64,000 bases of DNA from assembly GCA_030407315.1 (NCBI GenBank), contig JALQPE010002229.1, positions 1 to 64,000 of the forward strand, read 5' to 3'. Both the position numbers and the translations under genes were made by a program. Of this stretch, positions 57,423 through 64,000 are shown piece after piece. This DNA comes from Asparagopsis taxiformis (taxonomy: Eukaryota; Rhodophyta; Florideophyceae; Bonnemaisoniales; Bonnemaisoniaceae). The stretch's first letter is position 1. Each line of letters begins with the position of its first letter. The notes below the pieces were generated by a model. The model worked only from the letters and a program-made list of their open reading frames with translations, did no database searches and was not told the origin of the DNA.

Positions 57423-58982
57423 TCACATATTCTGCATCTCCTCCGTCCTCTTCCATAGACCTGAAGCTCTCCTCCAGCACTGATTCCCCCCATCGTCTAC
57501 ATTCAGTTCTTCATATCTATCACGCGATATAGTCAAAACCTCCTCATTCATGAACCGACTACTCACCCGCTCCCCGGGAAGAAGCAGTTTCACTGCTTCA
57601 TTGATTTCCCGGATTTGCGCTCCTTCCACCTCTGCTCCACTTTGAAATTTCAAAATCGTTCGGAACCCGTATGCAAGTATGTAGATGAATTGCAAGGAGT
57701 ATTCTGAACGTCGCAGGAACATGTTCTTATCAGAACATTGCGTGTAGGCGACTGCAAAGTTCAGTGCAACCTCTACTAAATTGATCCTCCTAGTCAAAAA
57801 CCTCTTGTCCGGTTCTCCAATTATTTGAACTTCGTACTAGACTTTGAATAGCATTTCTTTTCGCAACGCAATGAAGTCGCGAAGAATCTTCATATTCTTG
57901 TCATCCATTGCTGCACGCTCCGCTGCATTCATTTCCCTCTGCGCCGAGTACAGACTTGGAACTGACATTACCAGCCCATCGTCCTGCAAATGATGCTCCA
58001 TGCGGACTGAACCTTGAAACCCACTGTATAGAACGAATACAAGATCTCGGATGAACCGGTTTCGCACATGATCTCTGGACTTGTTCATAAACCCGGTCAC
58101 TGCCGTGAGTGCCGATTTCGTCACAGTGATGCCTACCTCCTTTCTGTGCAACGGCCCATTGTCACCAACCTTTCTTCGCTTCTGCTTTCGAGCGGCCCCA
58201 TCACTTCCCTCGGACGTCCCATGCATTCCATCCATGCGACCAGAGTCCGTTCCGCGAATTGTCTCTTCAATGGTCCCAGTAGTCACATCATGGGTATGAT
58301 ACCCCCGCGCCCTCCACCGTTCGATACCTTCCGACGTTCCATTGGAGCTGGAACGGTCTCCTCCCTGTCTGAAAGAATTGTTTTGACACGTATTCTTGAT
58401 TAAAGAGGTCACAACTTGGCAGCGCAATTCAATGTGGTTCCGGCCGGCAAGCGTCCTATTGCACACATCCTTTCGCTCATTGCTCTGCCTGGCGAACATC
58501 AGCGTATTGATTAGCTGGCATCTGTTGAAATGCCTATCCCTCTTATCCACCATTGCCTTCGTGTACGTTGGAACAACAGCACACAGCACAGCACACACCA
58601 TTTCGAACGTGAACGATTTCTCCGCATCCTGCGCAATGCGGAGACGTTCCCTGTCCTTCTCGGAGGCGATCTTCTTCGGATGTCCTTGTCCCTGGCTCAG
58701 AAGCCCATCGACGATGCTCTTGACCTCCTGCATATCGGTGTTTAGCATGGAGACAGTCTTGGCGACATTTCTGAGAGTCTCGCGTAATTGAATGGTGCTC
58801 TTCTCGACGGCATCCATTTTATCACTCAGGGCTTTCAGCTCTGCAGTGATGTTCGAAAAGCCCTCACGCGTTATTTCGGAAAATGCGGCGATGCCTACGG
58901 AGGTTTCGGGATTCATGTTGAACTTGCAATTGGAGTTTGCTAAAAGGAGAAGTGGAGAAGTGCTTTGAAGGAAGGATGTCAC
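57423..58982 (-). CDS. Coiled-coil protein of element A with one in-frame TAG
   Basis: A 381-codon frame (58,982-57,837) is followed after a single TAG by about 138 further open codons in the same frame (to 57,423), so the original protein was probably about 520 residues. Met23 (NPETSVGIAAF) is an alternative start. Residues about 35-95 form a heptad-rich coiled coil (ITAELKALSDKMDAVEKS; LRNVAKTVSMLNTDM). Around 165-210 is a Cys/His/Arg-containing helical part (RDRHFNRCQLINTLMFAR), then a Gly/Ser/Arg linker with the basic KQKRRKV patch, a probable nuclear signal. No enzyme domain or known family is recognised. It lies 0.7 kb inside the beta end of element A, on the same strand as the methyltransferase-SET gene. 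Role unknown; a DNA-binding accessory protein of the transposon, analogous to TNPA of CACTA elements, is only a guess. Confidence 0.6.
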
Positions 58983-59454
58983 GCTTAGTACAGCAGTGTT
59001 GTAGCAAATATCATTCCAGTGGATGCATCCATCCTGTTCTACTCTACATAATAATAATGATTCCCAGTGCTCCGTAACGGTTATTTTTCATAATTTAGTG
59101 GTGGATGGTGCGTATTCTTTCCTTTGCCACCACCCACGTCCTGTGCATACCACACCTCGCTACCAGACTGACGTCTCCTACTCGACACTTTCAATGCAAA
59201 GATAGATAGGTATAATTTGAAATGCTAAACTCAACATAATATAGCTACTCTGTACATTCTCTCCTTACGGTGAGACAAACGAGATATGTTCAATCTTCCC
59301 AATCTTTCATTCTACGTCCTATTCAACATCTAGCTTCCCTGCACCCAACTATCTGTAAAGCACCATCACAATTACTATAGTCGTATACCACACACCATTC
59401 CAATATTTACCTTCACACCAACACTATGCTCCATATTTCCTCTCAAGTCCACTC
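58983..59454. other. Beta-flank of element A
   Basis: No gene. From about 59,230 it matches, inverted, the region around 32,370-32,520 of element D (for example GGTGTGTGGTATACGA on the minus strand). Confidence 0.55.
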
Positions 59455-59730
59455 CACCAGACAGTGTTGTCAACCAATGCACGGTACTACCCGCAGACAA
59501 TACAATTTGCTATCTACACTACTGTCTACAGATTTCCCCAGACAGTGCAGTAATACAATACAATGCATTGCCTCAGACAGTAAAATGTACTGTCTGCACA
59601 TACTGTCTGGCGGCAACACTTCCGGCTAGTAAATTTTACTGTCTCCGCGCACTGTCTTGGACAGACAGTAATTTTTTTTCTGTCTCAGACAGTAAATTTA
59701 CTGTCTTTTTCCATTCCCAACACCGTAGTG
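59455..59730. repeat. Element A beta-end subterminal array
   Basis: ACTGTCT/AGACAGT motifs in both orientations, including a GACAGTAAATTTACTGTC palindrome next to the terminus CAACACCGTAGTG. Confidence 0.85.
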
Positions 59731-59732
59731 TC

Positions 59733-59900
59733 GCCCACGCCGTGCGGCGACTGACGAATAACTTCTCTCTTTACACGCCGTGTCCAATATCAGGCTCCTG
59801 ACGAATAACTTACAGTATTTACAGCTAGTGAATCAGATTTAAACCTCAACCGCCGACCGTCATGAGGCAATAAACTCACCAACACACGATCAACTCAACA
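59733..59900 (-). repeat. Putative truncated 3' LTR of the copia element
   Basis: Minus-strand TGTTGAGTTG overlaps the stop codon of the copia polyprotein (59,891-59,900), the usual place where a copia 3' LTR begins. It runs to the edge of element A, so at most about 168 bp is present. The other LTR is not in the window. Confidence 0.4.
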
Positions 59901-62640
59901 TTTCGTGAGGATGTCGGCCGGATTTTCGGACGAGGGGATATGTGTGGGTGCGATGAGCCCGTTGTGTACTTGTTCTCGAAGCCAATGGAATTTAACGTCG
60001 ATATGTCGGGCCTGAGGGGTAGGGTAGGTGGCTTTAGCAGTAGTAATTGCGGCTGCATTGTCAATGAAAAGTTGAATAGGAGTATCCGCAGGGTATTGAA
60101 TTTCGCGGAAGAAGCTGGCAATAATATGAAGCTGTTGAGCTGTGTAGAATGCGGCAATATATTCCGCGGCGTGTGTAGAAGGGGAAACCGTGCGTTGGCG
60201 TTTAGATTGCCAGGAAACAGGGGCGTTGTTGAATAGGATGAGGCTGCCGGTTGTGGAGCGGCGGGTGGTAGGGCAGCTAGCGTGATCAGCGTCTGAATAA
60301 GCTGTGAGATGAGAGGTGAGGGTGCGCTTGTAAGTAATACCGAGAGTAATGGTGCTACGAAGGTAGCGGAGGACACGGAGTGCGGCAAGCCAGTGATGGG
60401 TTGTGGGGCATTGGGAGTATCGTCCGAGGTAGCCAACGATGAATGCGATGTCAGGCCTTGTACAGTCAGCAAGATATCGCAATGAACCTATAAGTCCAGT
60501 ATAGTCGTATTTGGTCTTGTCGAGGGGTTGGGAATGTTGGTTACCTGACGCAAGAAGTTCCGATGCAATGGGGGAGGGGCTTGGTTTGGCATCGCAATGG
60601 CGATATTTCTCAAGAATGGACTGTATGTAACCTGGTTGAGATATGGAGATGCCGTCTTGACTGTGTGTGACTTTCCAGCCGAGGATAGTGGAGACTTGAC
60701 CTAGGTCTTTGACAACATACGTTTCGGACAGCAGGGTTTTGATGGATTCAGTAAGTGCCATGGAGTTTGATATAACAAGAAAATCGTCTACAGTAATGAT
60801 TAGTAGAACGAAGTGAGTAGAGTGCGAGGGGTCGCGGTAGATGAAGGAACAGGGGTCAGAGTGGAGGCGAGTGAAGTTATTGCAGGTGAGGAATGTTGCA
60901 AGACCTTCAGTGAAGATACGCCATGCTTGTCTGCTTCCGTACATCTTGCCGGAAAGTCGTGCAACGTGGCCGGGGTATTGGAGGGATCCGTCGAAGCGAG
61001 ACGGTTGGTGGACAAATATGTCGTGAGTGTTAGAGAATTTCTCATCCAGAAAAGCTGCTTCAAGATCCCAGTGGAATGTGTGGTAGGAGTGCGAAGCGGC
61101 AAGGGCTAGGGCAGATCGGACGGTGTCACGATGTGTCACGGGGCTGGATAGGTGGTCAGGATCGAAGTATATGCCAGGCAGTTGTTTGTCGCCACGGACA
61201 GTACATCGCACCTTGCGTACAGAGGGAGTACCATCACAGTCGTGTTTTAAGTTTGAACACGGTAGTAAGAGGAAGGATTTTGGCATCAGGGGGAACATCG
61301 GAGCGTGGAATAAAACTGAGAATGCCTCGGAATTCTAGGTTATCCATTTCAGTTTTCCAAGCCTTTTCCCATTCATTGGCGTCCGGTGAAGCGCGGGCCT
61401 GTGACAGTGTTTTAGGCTCTGTGAATATCTGATTGATAGACTGGGTTGTGTAAACCGAGTCAGATGAGGGCAGCGTGCGAACGGGGTCTGCGGAGGGAGA
61501 GTATTCATGGAAGTCACTAGTACGACAGCGGTGGACGCTGCTATCGGATGGATCAAAAACGAAGTAGTGGCGATAATCGCATCGTGAAAGGTAATACATA
61601 AGTTTTGCTCGCGCCTCGAGTTTGTTGTGGGGTGTGCGATCATGCACATAACCTGCAGTGCCGAAAGGCAGCCTGCCTTTGATACTCCTGAGGTTGACAC
61701 CCTCCTCAGGAGGGTGTCAACCTCAGGAGTATCATTGTACCATAGCGCGGCGGGCAGGTTTCCATGTGCTGTGTGTGGTGTATGATTGTACGCATCGGTT
61801 GCGTTCATTATGGCATAATCATATAGGGTGTGAGGGAGTCCAGAGCTAAGGAGGCTTGAACGTGTGGCGTCAAGTATGGTACGATTAATGCGTTCAGATA
61901 GTGCATTTTCCTGTGGCGTGTGTGGCACGGTTGGATGCGTGGTGATGTGTTCAGTATCGTAGAAACGTTGCAGATCCGAAGAGTAATATTCGCGTGCGTT
62001 ATCAGATGTGAGGTGTTGTATGACGTGGGGTGTGTGATGGTGTGTATGTGTTATATGGGTCTTGATGTGGGCAGCAGCGTCGGATTTCGTGGGACTACAA
62101 TATACGACAAGGAAGCGGCTGCCTTCATCGAGGAAGGTTGAAAAATATTTGTTTCCGTCTAGGGAAGTACATGGAAATGGTCCACAGATGTCGGTGTGTA
62201 GGTGTGTTCCGACGTCCGTAGTGCGTTGGCGGCGGTGGAAAGGTGCAGCACTGGTTTTGCCGACAGCGCATCCCGAGCAGGAAAGTTTTGGCGGTGAACG
62301 GAGGAGGGTGACGGGGCAAATGCGGTACGAGTTTGTTCTTTGCCATGTGATTTATCTTAGTGGGATGCGCATGGTTGAGTTTGAGATGCCAGTGGTGGTA
62401 GTCACGTATGACGTTTGACATGGATACCTTAATTTTTGGTTTTAGTTTCGAGATTTGGATACGTTGTGTCCGGTTTGTTTTGCGTGATGGTTTTGTTTTC
62501 ATGTGAGAGCTGGATTGAGGTTGTTTGTTGATTGGCCGAGCAAGAGCAGTGAGAGGGCGTCGCATTGTGGCTTGGCGACGTGTGGATGCATGCTTGCGTC
62601 GCTCGAGATTGGAGGGGATGGCACGGGCTGCAGTTGCCAA
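59895..62640 (-). pseudogene. Ty1/copia retrotransposon polyprotein (integrase, reverse transcriptase, RNase H), degenerate
   Basis: In minus-strand order: a GAG-pre-integrase zinc segment (YHHWHLKLNHAHPTKI, with frame breaks, 62,125-62,440), integrase core (PQENALSERINRTILDATRSS, 61,850-61,928; DRTPHNKLEAR near 61,620), then reverse transcriptase and RNase H in one frame 61,298-59,895: HWDLEAAFLDE, MYGSRQAWRIF, VDDFLVIS, KDLGQVSTILGWKV, IGSLRYLADCTRPDI, YSDADHASCPTTRRSTTGSL, STHAAEYIA, ARHIDVKFHWLRE, ADILTKC. The RT active-site triplet reads VDD as in most copia elements. Integrase precedes RT, which separates it from the gypsy type. The frame is broken several times before RT, and a 55-bp palindrome disrupts integrase. 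The RT-RNase H part alone is intact over 467 codons. Confidence 0.9.
61680..61734. repeat. 55-bp palindrome within copia integrase
   Basis: Two exact 27-bp arms (starting TGATACTCCTGAGGTTGAC) around a single C at 61,707. On the minus strand the first arm is integrase coding (NDTPEVDTLL); the second arm repeats it inverted and breaks the frame before the downstream FGTAGYVHDRTP coding. Confidence 0.95.
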
Positions 62641-62696
62641 ATAAGGGCGACGTGCTTTGCGGGGCGGGCGAGAGCTGGAGAGTCAGTAGAGTCCTA

Positions 62697-63413
62697 CCAT
62701 GTTCGTGTTTGATTTCTTGATGATTTAATGTGCTCGGGTGGTGTCGAGGAAAGCGGGGATGGTATTGGGAAGGAGCGGATTTTTGTAATCTAGGTCGTGA
62801 GGGTTCTTGAAGTATGTGCGGATGGTGGTGCATGGCGTTCGGATGGTAGGGAGAACGCGATAGTGAGGGAGATGGGTGATCGACGATATGCTGACAGGTA
62901 TTTTGTATTCTGGCTGGATACGTATTTCATATTCTGGCTGGATACATATTCCGTATTCTGGCTGGATACGTATTTCTTATTCTAACCGGGTATTTATATC
63001 CTATTCTGACCAGATATGTATTTCCTATTCTAGAGAGACGTATTGTATACCAGCAGTTTCGTAAATGACAGAATAAAATACGGTCCGATATGGGCCCTGA
63101 ATTTACCATCCGCTGTAATTTCTTCCCTCCCGGTTTTCGCTGATATATTGTATACTGGATGTCGGGTCCTAGTATTCCGCCATATGTACTAGAGAAAGTG
63201 GATGTCGAACCCTATTATTCCGCCAAACGTACTAGAGAAAGTGGATGTCGGGTCCTAGTATTCCGCCGAACGTACTAGAAAAAGTGGACGTCCGCATCCA
63301 AATTTTTTTTATTTTTTTTGGACGCGGACGTTCATTTGTTCTAGTAAATCTCGGGGCCGACTAGGACCCGTACTAGAGAGACTGGACGTCCGCGTCCACT
63401 TCCAAAAACACAG
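62697..63413. mobile_element. C-type terminal fragment
   Basis: Inverted copy of 25,245-26,046. It ends at 63,413 with the C-type terminal repeat (read inward CTGTGTTTTTGGAAGTGG) followed by ACGT, and contains three 43-bp units and the 24-bp repeats. The opposite terminus is not seen at 62,697, where copia-like sequence begins, so it is truncated or its other end is elsewhere. It lies between the Gag-like fragment and the copia integrase. Confidence 0.7.
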
Positions 63414-63417
63414 ACGT

Positions 63418-64000
63418 TGTCCGTCGCATAGCGAGCCAGAAGGGCATTGACGGCTTGAGGCCAAGTGATCTGCTGATGCAGCTGGTTGAGAAGCTTGCGC
63501 TTTCGCGCCTCAGCGGCGATGAACCGTTGAGGTTCTCCTTCCAGGAAGTACTTCAGTAACTTGGTAGTTTCTCCCTCCGAGACTCCGCATGAATCACATG
63601 CGTCCTGGAATTCCGCGAGGAATCGGAGGATGTCGATAGGTTCCGTACCATCTAACGGCGTTAGTGACGCATTAAAATTACGAATCTTCTCCGTTAGCTT
63701 GTATAAGCTTCTTGATTTCCCATTGGGGTGTCGGTCGTTAGAGATTTGTTCTAAAGTCGGTAGTACCGATAGGAGACTACCTGGTCATACGCAGGTTTGC
63801 GAGCCTTCAGGGGTATCAAGCCTTCTTCAAGGGGTCCTTCCTCATCATCCCAGGAGGGGTTTTCCGGTTCGGATCCGGTGGCACGAGATTGTGGTCTCGT
63901 GCGAGAGATATTCCCTGTTTGGGGTAGAGATTCAGCGAGGGCTTCGACAAGGTCTGAAAGATGTCGGGTTGCTTCTGCGACTTGATCTAATCGGGAGTCT
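63418..64000 (-). pseudogene. Retroelement Gag-like fragment, partial at window edge
   Basis: The minus-strand frame entering at the window edge reads DQVAEATRHLSDLVEALAES and an acidic/Pro-rich stretch, then after a frame change near 63,750 VLPTLEQISNDRHPNGKS, LTPLDGTEPIDILRFLAEF, LLKYFLEGEPQRFIAAEAR and ITWPQAVNALLARYATD. A helical domain with FxG/LDGTxP, FLxxF, YFLxGEP and ALLxRY spacing is typical of Gag capsid regions. It may be the 5' part of the copia element to its left, split by the C-type fragment, or of another retroelement. The Gag coding stops at the C-type end. Confidence 0.45.

Larger units (their letters stand above)
4580..59730. mobile_element. Element A: CACTA-like transposon, host of nested insertions
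   Basis: The left end CACTACGGTGTTG starts at 4,580 and the inverted end CAACACCGTAGTG closes at 59,730. TC lies immediately outside both ends (4,578-4,579 and 59,731-59,732), which fits a 2-bp target duplication but could be chance. Beyond the first 13 bases the two ends differ: the left (alpha) end continues GAAAAGGGGGCC and the right (beta) end, read inward, continues GGGAATGG. Element D has the same two end types in the opposite orientation. Subterminal GACAGT/ACTGTC repeats lie inside both ends, as known for EnSpm/CACTA elements. With element C (25,245-56,826) removed, A is about 23.6 kb and contains a CACTA-type transposase remnant, two ParB-oxygenase genes, a ParB-methyltransferase-SET gene, a Tudor-like gene and a coiled-coil gene. 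The pairing of the two ends is inference; each end by itself is solid. Confidence 0.55.

Noticed and set aside
4580..59730. Whole window as one fold-back assembly artefact
   Set aside because: Inverted pairs have different mirror centres (coordinate sums near 51.2, 83.5, 88.7 and 91.7 kb) and different divergence, so no single mirrored chimera explains them.
62876..63064. WLDTYF-like repeat peptide
   Set aside because: Translation of the 24-bp tandem repeat, equally open on the other strand and in the copy at 25,681-25,869.
1..64000. tRNA or rRNA genes
   Set aside because: I looked for the usual tRNA arm words and rRNA cores and saw none I could support; a covariance-model search would be decisive.

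Overview
The window is eukaryotic: a repeat-rich, intron-poor nuclear region with a Ty1/copia retrotransposon, CACTA-type DNA transposon ends, a SET domain, and decayed copies of ordinary eukaryotic genes (DET1, an importin-beta-type N-terminus, succinate-semialdehyde dehydrogenase, a Gfo/Idh/MocA oxidoreductase, an FGGY kinase). DET1, few or no introns and an abundance of copia and foldback repeats would fit an alga such as a red alga. That assignment is inference; nothing in the window proves the taxon.

Most of the window can be read as nested insertions. Element A (about 4,580-59,730) has CACTACGGTGTTG ends. Without later insertions it is about 23.6 kb. From left to right it holds a subterminal GACAGT repeat array, a decayed CACTA-type transposase (6.8-10.4 kb), two paralogous genes that join a ParB/Srx-like N-terminal domain to a C-terminal 2-oxoglutarate/Fe(II) oxygenase-like domain (11,855-15,049 and 15,490-19,138), a minus-strand gene joining ParB-like, beta-class DNA methyltransferase and SET domains (20,167-23,643), a gene with a Tudor-like start (24,148 onward), and near the right end a coiled-coil gene (57,423-58,982). 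Arrays of a 39-bp palindrome bracket the ParB-oxygenase genes.

Element C (25,245-56,826) interrupts the Tudor-like gene, is flanked by ACGT on both sides, and has 2.46-kb inverted arms (28,313-30,772 and 52,742-55,202) that are almost identical. Between the arms lie broken copies of at least four cellular genes. One of these, the Gfo/Idh/MocA gene, is split by element D (31,982-46,689), an inverted, internally deleted relative of A: it has lost the transposase and keeps a chimeric remnant of the two ParB-oxygenase genes plus many palindrome arrays. The gene resumes in the same frame on the far side of D.

Outside A, the left edge (1-4,579) holds tandem repeats and a frame-shifted ParB-like pseudogene. 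The right edge (59,731-64,000) holds a degenerate copia element on the minus strand, a fragment of a C-type terminus and a Gag-like coding fragment.

The most unusual content is a mobile element that encodes several ParB-domain proteins coupled to predicted DNA- and chromatin-modifying enzymes (oxygenase, DNA methyltransferase, SET), beside element-specific palindromes that such proteins might recognise.
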